Positions 35,885 through 43,971 of a stretch of 44,154 nt of DNA are shown piece after piece. The translations under genes were made by a program, and so were the position numbers. The stretch's first letter is position 1. Each line of letters opens with the position of its first letter. Under the pieces are notes generated by a model. The model saw only the letters and a list, made by a program, of their open reading frames with translations. It was not told the origin of the DNA and did not search any database. Source of the DNA: a virus; the IMG/VR virus record IMGVR_UViG_3300007735_000738, positions 1 to 44,154 of that record; one strand, given 5' to 3'.

Positions 35885-36174
35885 TTCGCGGCCTCCTCCT
35901 CGCCTAAAACTTTTGCTACGTTTATTGATGCTTCACTGAAAGCATGGTCGGCCTGTATTGCGGCAGGTTTTCCATCACATTCGTCGTAATCGTTGGCATA
36001 GGCGCGGGCAAAGCGTCGAAGCTCATACCCAGCCCAATAGATGTCACGCGCCAGTTCCCGCGCCTCGTTACGCTCGCGCTCCAGTTTTTTGGCAAAGTCA
36101 GCAAAAACAACTTCACCGCCTTGGCCGTCAAAGGCATCGAACGCCGCTGCATTAGTTTCTGGTGTGTCGCTCAT
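35881..36174 (-). CDS. MSDTPET-type paralogue 2
   Basis: The 97-residue protein starts MSDTPETNAAAFDAFDGQGG and has VFADFAKKLERERNEARELA, the central signature of the group. The rest is helical (YWAGYELRRFARAYAND). Many phages, especially from aquatic bacteria, carry MSDTPETD...FAxxLERERD proteins of unknown role. ATGA overlaps on both sides. Confidence 0.8.
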   Translation of the reverse strand: MSDTPETNAAAFDAFDGQGGEVVFADFAKKLERERNEARELARDIYWAGYELRRFARAYANDYDECDGKPAAIQADHAFSEASINVAKVLGEEEAAK

Positions 36175-36752
36175 TTAGTTGCCTCCTCTATGAATTTTAA
36201 AACTTGCTCTGGATGTTGGCCTTGGAATTGAGGAGTCGCTGAAAGCATACCGACTGCAATACGAAGTAGCTTTCCCGTTTCATCTCGCTCTGTCTCTAGT
36301 TTATTAATAGCATCTGCCGCTTCTTTAAGAATGTCGGCAACCTCATATGCACAGAGACAAACATCATTTGTCCTTTCTGCTCTGGATACAAAGAACGCGG
36401 CCATATTTTTAAGGCCAGTAGATGTTCTTGCGGCGATTCGTTCGGGTGCAGGGAACGCGTTTTCATACGCCTCAACAACTGTTGGTATTGGCGGATGTGG
36501 GTAACAATGTTCTGCTTGTTCGTATTTCATTTTGTATCCTCCGTGTTTAGACGTAAATTTCTGAAGAACCCTTTCGGCTTGTTCGTATTGAATCCGCCAC
36601 TGGTCGCGCTCTTTCGTTATAACTTCGACATCGGATTTATAACGGTCGCGCTCACGTTCCAGCTTGCGGGCGAAGTCAGACGAGACAAGTGCTGGTTCGC
36701 CAATCCACAAATCTTCCCCACAGTATTTATCTGTTTCTGGAGTATCGCTCAT
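36171..36752 (-). CDS. MSDTPET-type paralogue 1
   Basis: From ATG 36752, which overlaps the stop of the upstream gene as ATGA, the protein starts MSDTPETDKYCGEDLW and carries SSDFARKLERERDRYKSD followed by a longer coil, a Pro-rich turn (YPHPPIPTVVEAYE) and a helical end. At 193 residues it is the longest paralogue. The in-frame start three codons earlier is possible. Confidence 0.8.
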   Translation of the reverse strand: MSDTPETDKYCGEDLWIGEPALVSSDFARKLERERDRYKSDVEVITKERDQWRIQYEQAERVLQKFTSKHGGYKMKYEQAEHCYPHPPIPTVVEAYENAFPAPERIAARTSTGLKNMAAFFVSRAERTNDVCLCAYEVADILKEAADAINKLETERDETGKLLRIAVGMLSATPQFQGQHPEQVLKFIEEATK

Positions 36753-37024
36753 TTGTCCCACCCCTCCCTAAGATGACCAAAGTCACGCGGTTCAGTAACA
36801 TCTCCGTGCAATCCGCAGATATCGCAGGCATCAAGGTGGTATGTTGCCCCGTAGGGATTACCATCAGGACGTTTTCCGTACAGCGATCCGCAGCTGTTGC
36901 AAATCCAATCTGGATACTTCTTCTTCTTTTTGAAGATAGCTTCGTAGTTTTCGCGATACTTCTCACCTTTAACCGGACGAGGAGAGTCACCTTTGCCTGC
37001 CTGAGTTATGTCGTTGTTAGCCAT
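36749..37024 (-). CDS. Small zinc-binding phage protein
   Basis: The 91-residue protein contains DWICNSCGSLYG and LDACDICGLHG, two CxxC pairs that should bind one zinc, flanked by PDGNPYGATYH and a RDFGHLREGW tail. The N-terminal 40 residues are polar (KGDSPRPVKGEKYRENYEAI). I recall similar short phage proteins without assigned function. It is the start of the unit that reads through the four MSD paralogues into the helicase. Confidence 0.76.
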   Translation of the reverse strand: MANNDITQAGKGDSPRPVKGEKYRENYEAIFKKKKKYPDWICNSCGSLYGKRPDGNPYGATYHLDACDICGLHGDVTEPRDFGHLREGWDK

Positions 37025-37032
37025 AAAGAGGT

Positions 37033-37275
37033 TTAGTGGGGACGAGTATGCATCCTCTTTTCAGCGCACGGGTTGCCAAGGTTATGCTCAACGTATGGGG
37101 ATTGTAGCTCCCCACATGGCTTCAAACGTTGAACTCCCGACCTCGATGTGGCGGGTCGGAGCCCTGCTCCACTGCCGCTCATCCGTCTTATTACACTGCC
37201 CACTAAAAGTTCGACACGCTGACGCAGGGCCACGGCAACGTGTCTCGGATGAATGTCGGCTACATGTTTGCCCAT
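37033..37275 (-). CDS. 80-residue basic protein behind a terminator
   Basis: ATG 37275 is preceded by TAGGAGGAATGGG, a strong ribosome binding site, and lies just after the U-run of the terminator at 37290-37350. The product begins MGKHVADIHPRHVAVALRQR and is Arg/His-rich throughout with a Gly/Ser turn (RMSGSGAGLRP). It has no known motif, and its composition is unusual enough that a non-coding RNA region is the alternative. The frame back to 37458 crosses the terminator and is not credible as a longer gene. Confidence 0.42.
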   Translation of the reverse strand: MGKHVADIHPRHVAVALRQRVELLVGSVIRRMSGSGAGLRPATSRSGVQRLKPCGELQSPYVEHNLGNPCAEKRMHTRPH

Positions 37276-37289
37276 CCCATTCCTCCTAG

Positions 37290-37350
37290 AAAAAATTGCG
37301 ACTCCGCATACAAAGATCCTTAACGGATCCCCCCAAGTATACGGAGTCGC
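37290..37350 (-). terminator. Intrinsic terminator between the integrase/RuvC unit and the replication unit
   Basis: On the leftward strand GCGACTCCGTATAC (37350-37337) pairs with GTATGCGGAGTCGC (37311-37298) through 14 pairs with one G-U, followed by AATTTTTT. The 25-base loop contains a further GATCC/GGATC hairpin. Right after the U-run comes TAGGAGG and ATG 37275, so it may also work as an attenuator of the small gene. Confidence 0.82.
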
Positions 37351-37427
37351 TGCATAGGGCAGACTGTCAACATTGCGCGAGATTCCCCCGAATCCCTTAA
37401 TAATGTCCGTCTGTTGCCCCATATGCA
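37351..37427 (-). other. Long imperfect hairpin in the RuvC 3' untranslated region
   Basis: TGCATA-GGGC-AGAC (37351-37364) pairs with GTCT, GCCC and TATGCA (about 37410-37427) with small bulges, and an inner GATTC/GAATC hairpin caps it. It directly abuts the terminator stem at 37337-37350, so the RuvC 3' end is a two-hairpin structured RNA of about 140 bases. Confidence 0.45.
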
Positions 37428-37432
37428 AAGTC

Positions 37433-37891
37433 TCAGATAAGTTCGCGCTTAGCCGCATGGAAAATCAACAAAGCGTCTGCATTGGCCAGCGTCACTTTGT
37501 AGTTTGGATACAGCATCTGTGCTTTGGATTTAAGGTGATTTTTCCACTCGGTCTTGGATCGCCCATTCGTGGTGCCCAGACCCAAAGCCTTCTGCCATTT
37601 CTGTGGCGTTACGTGACGCACCTCCAAACCCAATGTGCAAGCCACCGCTTCAAGATGCCCGTAGTTTTGTCCGAAGTTGAACATAGCAGATCCCGGAGCA
37701 CCCTTACCCCCCACATATCCACCTACCTTTTCGAGGTACACAACACAGTCTGTAGTTATTGCGATTTTGCGGAAGAGGTCAATTATGTCGCCAAGCGTTT
37801 CTGGCATGTTGAAGCACTTGGGTTCTTCTGCACTTTTCCATCCGGAGACAATGGCTCCAGATTTTCCCGGATCTATGGATATTACGATCAT
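37433..37891 (-). CDS. RuvC-like Holliday junction resolvase
   Basis: The 152-residue protein has the RuvC/RNase H-like first strand ISIDPGKSGAIV (catalytic Asp7), a second acidic site in YLEKVGG (Glu at about 54) and a C-terminal acidic NADALLIFHAA (Asp near 142). These residues cut branched DNA in the RuvC fold. The length fits phage RuvC-like resolvases. It starts 2 bases after the integrase stop, so the two are co-transcribed. Confidence 0.9.
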   Translation of the reverse strand: MIVISIDPGKSGAIVSGWKSAEEPKCFNMPETLGDIIDLFRKIAITTDCVVYLEKVGGYVGGKGAPGSAMFNFGQNYGHLEAVACTLGLEVRHVTPQKWQKALGLGTTNGRSKTEWKNHLKSKAQMLYPNYKVTLANADALLIFHAAKRELI

Positions 37892-37892
37892 A

Positions 37893-39029
37893 TTAAGCTA
37901 GTATGTTGAACCACGTTTCGGCTTCCGACTTGGTTACAAGTCCCTTGTAGTTTTGTTGGATAACTGTCGAAGAGTTACCACATTGTTCGGCCACTTCGGC
38001 TGCGTTTCGTGTCTGCGCAATTCGACACGATATGAAGGTTTTGCGCAACCCATTTTTCTTCCACGACACCCCACTCTTTTTAACCAGTTCAGATATGTGA
38101 TCAGAGCAGGTATCCTGCAGGAATTTGGTGCAATCTCTCAGTCTTGCCACTACCGCCAAGTTGCTGAGTTTCTCTTCGACGCACTGGGGGAAGTAGGCTA
38201 CCCTGCCACGGTTAGTCTTGGTAATCTCAGGCCCAAGCACAAATGCGCGTTCGTCCCAATTGATGTCGCTCCAGCGTAGGCGTTCGATCTCCGACATACG
38301 TATCCCAGCGTACGCAGCCGCGATGAGCATAGGCATGTTCCGCTCACTCGCCGCTTCAGCTAGTTTTTTGAGTTCGTCTGACGAGAAAAGTGCGGGTGTT
38401 TTAGCCTTAAACTTCGGAAGTTCTGTATCCTCGACATTGGACTTATGGACGTAGTTCTGGCTTTTGGCCCATTTGAACAGTCCTTGAAGGCTGGCGCGGT
38501 GGTTGAATCTTGTGCGCAAATCGGCGAAAGCGAGTAGGTAGTTGTTTATGTCTTCAACGGATATGGAACTAATGTTTTGCGACCCGAATTGCCCAGAGAA
38601 TCTATTTAGGTGATGTTGCAATGTCTGACGGTAGCGTGCGCTAATCCCCGAATTGACCTTGACGGACATATACCCCTTACATACCTTCTCAAGCGTGATT
38701 GACGGCAGTAGGTTGTGTGTCTGGGCGTAGTGCTTGACCACTTCCTCCATGGGTACGTCACCAATAACATGACCCCAAGATTTTTTGGATTTCGGTTCGC
38801 GTTTGCGCGGCTCTCTCGGAGGATTGCCATCGCGGTACATAGACAGTATTTCGGAAGCGCGAGCCTGAGCTTGCGTTTGGTCTATGCTCGTCTCACGAAC
38901 ACGCTTTTTACCTACGTACCACGCGAGCGTGTACATGTCGCCATCGATGCGAGATTGCTTGTAGATCGTGACTTTGCCATAGCGCGATTGATGCACGCGA
39001 GGCCACTTAAGTGTTTGAGTTTGTCCCAT
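37893..39029 (-). CDS. int: Tyrosine recombinase / integrase
   Basis: The 378-residue protein has an N-terminal DNA-binding region, a SAM-like core-binding domain (about 130-215) and a catalytic domain with AYAGIRMSEIERLRW (first Arg, about 243), ITKTNRGR (Lys region), KNGLRKTF (second Arg, about 327) and a nucleophile Tyr in QQNYKGL (about 359). The usual His of HxxR is Asn (NGLR) and the later His/Trp position is Asn (CGNSS). I associate this pattern with integrases from Verrucomicrobiota and relatives. It implies lysogeny. The leader is Shine-Dalgarno-poor, and a TTGACA hexamer lies on its strand at 39075-39080. Confidence 0.93.
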   Translation of the reverse strand: MGQTQTLKWPRVHQSRYGKVTIYKQSRIDGDMYTLAWYVGKKRVRETSIDQTQAQARASEILSMYRDGNPPREPRKREPKSKKSWGHVIGDVPMEEVVKHYAQTHNLLPSITLEKVCKGYMSVKVNSGISARYRQTLQHHLNRFSGQFGSQNISSISVEDINNYLLAFADLRTRFNHRASLQGLFKWAKSQNYVHKSNVEDTELPKFKAKTPALFSSDELKKLAEAASERNMPMLIAAAYAGIRMSEIERLRWSDINWDERAFVLGPEITKTNRGRVAYFPQCVEEKLSNLAVVARLRDCTKFLQDTCSDHISELVKKSGVSWKKNGLRKTFISCRIAQTRNAAEVAEQCGNSSTVIQQNYKGLVTKSEAETWFNILA

Positions 39030-39094
39030 GTGTTTCGAGTTGTGTGCGCCGACTTTGAACTACTCGGTCGCGGCTGTCAAAAACTTTTTTGATC

Positions 39095-40843
39095 ATGGCC
39101 ACGAACAAAAAAACAGTCACTGTTTACGGACGGGAATTTCCCGAAGATATTACGCTGGTCACGCTGGAGTTGAGTTGTTTGAACGACCCACCTCCGCAGT
39201 CTCCGGGCAAACTTTTTCATTTCAAACGTGTAGTGGATTTGTTGTGGAACCACCCCGATTCGAAGATGCCAATCGAGTGGACTCCTTGGCTGGAGCGCAT
39301 GATTGAGGCTGCTTTCGAGCACAAGTATCTGGCCGTGGCTGGTTGCGCCAGTAGTGGGAAATCCCAAGCCTACGCTCTGTGGGCCATCGTCAACTTCCTC
39401 ATGAAGCCGTGGGCCACGCTCGTGATCGTCACCTCGACCAGTCTTAAGGAATCCAGAAAGCGTATCTGGGGCGCGATTACCGATCTTTGGCGTGCTGTTC
39501 CGGGGCTTCCGGGCAAGTTGGTCGACTCCGTTGGCATGATCCGCATGGACGATGGCACCGACACCAAATACGGCGATCGTTGCGGCATCGCTCTCGTAGC
39601 TGCAGAGCGTAAGAAAGAACGCGAAGCTGTCGGCAAGCTAGTCGGTATCAAGCAACAGCGTGTCATATTCATCGCTGACGAGTTGCCCGAACTAGGTGAA
39701 TCGATCCTCGAAGCTGCCTACACCAACTTGTCGAACAACCCCTACTTCCAGCTGATTGGCATCGGCAACCCTGCGAGCTACTACGACCCTTTTGGACAAT
39801 TCGCCACGCCCAAAGATGGATGGGGTTCCATCACCGTGGAGGATGAGGAGTGGGAAACGGAACGTGGGCACTGCCTGCACTTCGACGCCCACAAGTCCCC
39901 GAACATTATAGCTGGGCACGTCATGTACCCATGGATGATTACGCCATCTAACCTTGCGGAAAGCGCAAGCAAGCTGGGTGAGAATAGCCCCGGCTACTGG
40001 CGTATGTACCGTGGATTTTGGTGTCCTACGGGATCGGATAGCTCGATCTACAGCGAGTCGGATATCATCAAGTACGGAGCCGACCAGCGTGTGCAATGGA
40101 TCGACAAGCCCACGAAGGTGGCTGCTCTCGATCCTTCATTCAGTGCCAACGGTGACCGCAGTATTCTCTATTTTGGTTTTGTAGGGAAAGATACCACGGG
40201 GAGGCGTGTCATATGCCTAGATCACTACGAGGAGCTTCGGGAGGATGTCACAAATAAGGACGAGCCGAGAGCCTTTCAAATTGCCCGTCAGTTCAAGGAC
40301 AAGTGTGAGGCTTGGGGCGTCACTTCTCAAAACGCTGCGTATGATGCTAGTGGTGGCGGTGCGCCATTCGGAGACGTGGTAGATGCGATGTGGTCGCGGA
40401 ATGTCCTCCGGGTTCAGTTCGGCGGTAAGGCCAGTGAGAGGCCCGTTTCTCTTACAGATCGTATTCCGGGGCATGAGAGGTACGCTAACAGAGTCTCCGA
40501 ACTCTGGTGGACTGGTAAGGAATTAATACGTAATAAACAATTATTTGGTATCTCCAGAGAGTTAGTACGGGAAATGACGGAACGTCAATACACCACGGAA
40601 AAAGGTTTGAGCATGCGTATCCGCGTCGAAACAAAGTCGGACATGAAAGTCCGTATCGGCAAATCGCCAGATATTTCAGACGCAGCATTTATTTTGATTG
40701 AACTCTGCCGCACTCGGCATAACTTGACCGCCATCGACAAGATGCCGATCGACCCGTTCCAACCGGATAGCAGTTATAAAAAATGGTTTAAAAAGGTTGA
40801 TCTGGTTAGAAAGTCGGGTAAAAGAATCAATTACGGACACTAA
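39095..40843 (+). CDS. terL: Terminase large subunit
   Basis: The 583-residue protein has an ATPase domain with Walker A GCASSGKS (about residues 83-90) and Walker B VIFIADELPE (about 190-199), and an RNase H-like nuclease domain with AALDPSFSANGDRS (about 343-356), AAYDASGGG and PDISDAA. It cuts and pumps DNA into the capsid. I start at ATG 39095 (MATNKKTVTVYG); a TTG two codons earlier is also open. It is followed after 6 bases by the glycosyltransferase-like gene and then the portal gene. Confidence 0.95.
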   Translation: MATNKKTVTVYGREFPEDITLVTLELSCLNDPPPQSPGKLFHFKRVVDLLWNHPDSKMPIEWTPWLERMIEAAFEHKYLAVAGCASSGKSQAYALWAIVNFLMKPWATLVIVTSTSLKESRKRIWGAITDLWRAVPGLPGKLVDSVGMIRMDDGTDTKYGDRCGIALVAAERKKEREAVGKLVGIKQQRVIFIADELPELGESILEAAYTNLSNNPYFQLIGIGNPASYYDPFGQFATPKDGWGSITVEDEEWETERGHCLHFDAHKSPNIIAGHVMYPWMITPSNLAESASKLGENSPGYWRMYRGFWCPTGSDSSIYSESDIIKYGADQRVQWIDKPTKVAALDPSFSANGDRSILYFGFVGKDTTGRRVICLDHYEELREDVTNKDEPRAFQIARQFKDKCEAWGVTSQNAAYDASGGGAPFGDVVDAMWSRNVLRVQFGGKASERPVSLTDRIPGHERYANRVSELWWTGKELIRNKQLFGISRELVREMTERQYTTEKGLSMRIRVETKSDMKVRIGKSPDISDAAFILIELCRTRHNLTAIDKMPIDPFQPDSSYKKWFKKVDLVRKSGKRINYGH

Positions 40844-40849
40844 AAACTC

Positions 40850-41734
40850 ATGCTTGTAATCATACCCGTCAGCGAGGCTGACGAGCAAATGATCGATCCC
40901 ATATCGGAGTTGATCACTAAACTTGGCGGTTGCGCCAATCACGACCTACTCGTGGTTGGATCGACCGACTGCGAACCCCTCGTCAACAAACTCCACGCCA
41001 GCCTCAAGAGTCAGTTTCGAAACTCTTCGACGTACGCATTTCAGTGCCTAGCCAAAGGATGGCCCCTAGGCCCAAACGCTTATTTCCGGAATACAGTGAG
41101 TTACTTGTACACCGAGTATAATATTGATCAGCCTTGGTACTGGTTTGAATTAGACAACACTCCGGTCAAACGTGGGTGGTTGGACGCTTTGCAAAAGGAA
41201 TATACAGCAGCACATGCCGTTTTTATGGGGGCAAGGCACCCGACCTATTACACGGATGCTAGTAAAAGATTGATCGAGAAAGGTGCCCATATGGCGGGGA
41301 CTGGAATCTACCCCACCAATTTCACTCAACTCTGCGACCTCTGGAGATTTGAAGAGGGGCAGGCTTTCGATGTCTGGATCCAATGGGAAGTATTACGCGG
41401 GGGTTTGACCGACACACCTTTGATCCAGCACAACTGGAAAACATGTAATTATAGGCGTGAAGACGGCATTATTGTCTCTGACAACTTTGATATGCCGCAC
41501 CCTGATCTACATACAGATAAACCAGTAACAGACGAAGCTGTTGTGGTACATGGATGCAAAGATCTTTCCTTGGCAAGGTTGCTTCTGGCTGAGCTTGATG
41601 GTAAGAAATATAAAACTATTTCTTCCACAAACACCAACGATGTGGTAGAACCCACAAAAAAAGTCGCCAAAAAGCGACCTACTGCAGATAGACGAGTGAA
41701 GAAATTTAAAAATAATTGGAATCCTACTGAATGA
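40850..41734 (+). CDS. Glycosyltransferase-like protein between terminase and portal
   Basis: The 294-residue protein begins with a strand-loop MLVIIPVSEADEQMID and has WYWFELDNTPVKRGWLDAL (about residues 96-114), where LDN takes the place of a DxD motif, then VFMGARHPTYYTD and HMAGTGIYP. The layout is that of a GT-A fold found next to portal genes in some phages. A Lys-rich tail (KKVAKKRPTADRRVKK) follows. The substrate may be a virion protein or host glycan. It overlaps the portal start as ATGA. Confidence 0.75.
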   Translation: MLVIIPVSEADEQMIDPISELITKLGGCANHDLLVVGSTDCEPLVNKLHASLKSQFRNSSTYAFQCLAKGWPLGPNAYFRNTVSYLYTEYNIDQPWYWFELDNTPVKRGWLDALQKEYTAAHAVFMGARHPTYYTDASKRLIEKGAHMAGTGIYPTNFTQLCDLWRFEEGQAFDVWIQWEVLRGGLTDTPLIQHNWKTCNYRREDGIIVSDNFDMPHPDLHTDKPVTDEAVVVHGCKDLSLARLLLAELDGKKYKTISSTNTNDVVEPTKKVAKKRPTADRRVKKFKNNWNPTE

Positions 41735-43968
41735 ACGACACCCTTCTCCAGAACGTATCGGAAAGCGGTGCACCCCGTAGTCGTGTCAAGGATTCCAAGT
41801 CGCTTCACGAAATCTACCGCAAACTGAAGGATGCCGACGATAAGTCCTCCAAGAACCGCGCTGAGATTCAAGCGATGTTCGACGGAGTCCCCCCTTATAG
41901 CGACACCGACCTCATGGCCAGCGGCCAGTCATACCGCTGTAACGTCAACTTTGACGAAGCCTCGAATATTCTGGAGAATGCAATGTCCGGATATGTGGAC
42001 ATCATTCACTCGGTGGAGCATCTGCTCTCTTTGAAAACCGATTTCGGCGATACCAAAACACGTATCGAATATTCTAGCATTATTGCCGAAGAACTTACTC
42101 GCGCCATCCGTTCTTGGCCACAGTTCAACTTTAACTACCTGCTCCTGTGTCAGTACTTCATTGCGCACGGAGTTAGCATTGCGTACTGGGAGGATGACAT
42201 CGATTGGCGTTGGCGTGTTTCGATGTTCGGAGACTTCCTCATCCCGCGAAAGACTCTTGCGTGTGAAGACGAAATCGAAGTGGCCGTGTGCGTCCGTTCG
42301 TATCAGGCCCATCAGTTGTATCGGTTCATTGAAGATGAACAAGCCGCTGCCGAGATGGGGTGGAATGTCGAGGAGGTTCGTAAGGCTCTGATCAAAGCAA
42401 CCAACGGATCTACCGGGACATTCACAGAATGGGAACGGTTACAGGTCGAGTTGAAAAATAATGATTTGTTCACTGGTACTGCTAATGCCTCTGAAGTCAA
42501 AGTAATCCACGCATGGGTTAAAGAGTTCGACGGTACTGTGTCCTACTACCTTACTTTGGAAAACAATCAGGCCGAAGATTTTCTCTGTGTAAAACGCAGC
42601 CTGTACAACCATATCAATAGTGCCTTTGTATTTTTCCCCTTCGGAATTGGTACAAACGGCTACTACCACTCTATCCGTGGATTGGGGTACAAGATTTTCC
42701 CTCAAGTACAACTGAGCAATCGTCTCCGCTGTCAAATGGCTGACGGAGCGATGCTCAGTTCGACCCTGCTTCTCCAGCCCCAGAGTGAGCAAGCTCTGGA
42801 GGATCTCAACTTCACTTACTACGGCCCGTACTCTGTGCTGGCTCCGGACATGATCAACATTGTTCCTAACGCCATGCCCGATGTTAGTAAGTCCGCAATG
42901 CCATTTTTACAGGATCTGGCCGCGCAGATGCAGAATAAGACTGCTGGGTATGACTCCTCCGCAGCAGTTACCGACACACGTGAGAAGACACGCTTAGAGA
43001 CACAGGCTATCCTCTCTCGCCAAGCTCGTCTTTCGGTGGCCTCCCTCAATCTGTTCTACGAACCTTGGGGCCGAGTTCTTAAGGAAATCGTGCGCAGGTT
43101 CGTACGTGGTGGATACATGGCCGACGAGCCGGGAGGTCGCGAAGTCCAAGAATTTTATGCTCGTTGCCAGATGCGCGGCGTTCCGGTCGACGCTATCTTG
43201 GCCATCGATCTCGATTCCGTTCGCCCTGTCCGTGCGATCGGTGCAGGCTCCGAGGCCGCTCGACTTCTGGCTACTGACGAACTTATGCAGCTTATGCCCG
43301 GATTCGATGAGTACGGACGTAAAGCCGCTCAACGTGATCGGGTAGCCGCTCGCTTCGGGTATGATCTGGCCGATCGTTATGCACCCGCTCCTGACGCTGA
43401 AGCCCGTCCCGTTATCGACGTCAAGATCGCCGAGTTGGAGAACGGCGACATGCGCGCTGGTAACCAAGTCCAAGTTCTCCCGAACGAAAATCACTTGGAG
43501 CACGCCAAGGTCCACCTTAACGTCCTCGGCCAAACCGCGCAGGGAGTTGACGAGGGTCAGATTCCGGTAGAGCAAGTTATTGATTTCTTGGTTAATGTGT
43601 ACGGCCACACCACATTGCACGTCGAAGAAGTATCAAAAGATACTACCATCCCCGAAGCCGGGGCTTCTTTGCGTCAATCTCTCCAACAGTTCGGGGAGAT
43701 CGTTAACAACGGTGTCAAACAGGTTCAAAAGATGCGTGAGCAGCAGGCCGCTCAAAGTGCTCCCGGAGCGGAGGCTAACGCTGCCGCTCAACAGGCTGAG
43801 TACGCTGACAAACTCCAGCAAAAGTTACAAGAGCATCAGGCCAAACTTCAGATGATGCAAGAGACTCACCAGATGCGTCTCAATCTTCGACTCGCCGAGG
43901 TTCGTCAAAAATTGGCCTTGCGCGATGCTGAAGTAGCTAGCAAGATTGCTAAACAACCTGCTATCTAA
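41731..43968 (+). CDS. Portal protein
   Basis: The 745-residue protein has the features of podovirus-type portals: an N-terminal helical region with RAEIQAMFDGVPPYSD, a core with VSIAYWEDDIDWRWRVSMF, then FFPFGIGTNGYYHSIRGLG, and a long C-terminal helical tail (QKLQEHQAKLQMMQETHQM) that would form the barrel. The length fits the portals of phages with internal virion proteins such as the giant protein at the left edge. It is the docking site for terminase and the DNA channel. Confidence 0.88.
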   Translation: MNDTLLQNVSESGAPRSRVKDSKSLHEIYRKLKDADDKSSKNRAEIQAMFDGVPPYSDTDLMASGQSYRCNVNFDEASNILENAMSGYVDIIHSVEHLLSLKTDFGDTKTRIEYSSIIAEELTRAIRSWPQFNFNYLLLCQYFIAHGVSIAYWEDDIDWRWRVSMFGDFLIPRKTLACEDEIEVAVCVRSYQAHQLYRFIEDEQAAAEMGWNVEEVRKALIKATNGSTGTFTEWERLQVELKNNDLFTGTANASEVKVIHAWVKEFDGTVSYYLTLENNQAEDFLCVKRSLYNHINSAFVFFPFGIGTNGYYHSIRGLGYKIFPQVQLSNRLRCQMADGAMLSSTLLLQPQSEQALEDLNFTYYGPYSVLAPDMINIVPNAMPDVSKSAMPFLQDLAAQMQNKTAGYDSSAAVTDTREKTRLETQAILSRQARLSVASLNLFYEPWGRVLKEIVRRFVRGGYMADEPGGREVQEFYARCQMRGVPVDAILAIDLDSVRPVRAIGAGSEAARLLATDELMQLMPGFDEYGRKAAQRDRVAARFGYDLADRYAPAPDAEARPVIDVKIAELENGDMRAGNQVQVLPNENHLEHAKVHLNVLGQTAQGVDEGQIPVEQVIDFLVNVYGHTTLHVEEVSKDTTIPEAGASLRQSLQQFGEIVNNGVKQVQKMREQQAAQSAPGAEANAAAQQAEYADKLQQKLQEHQAKLQMMQETHQMRLNLRLAEVRQKLALRDAEVASKIAKQPAI

Positions 43969-43971
43969 AGC

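Noticed and set aside
37033-37458. 141-codon leftward frame through the terminator at 37290-37350
   Set aside because: It would translate a terminator stem and RuvC 3' end; the internal ATG 37275 with AGGAGG is the only credible start.
39052-39080. Leftward promoter for the integrase from TTGACA at 39075-39080
   Set aside because: No acceptable -10 hexamer at 16-18 bases; kept only as a remark.
42994-43620. 208-codon leftward open frame in the portal gene
   Set aside because: Antisense shadow of a portal gene in a rightward late unit.
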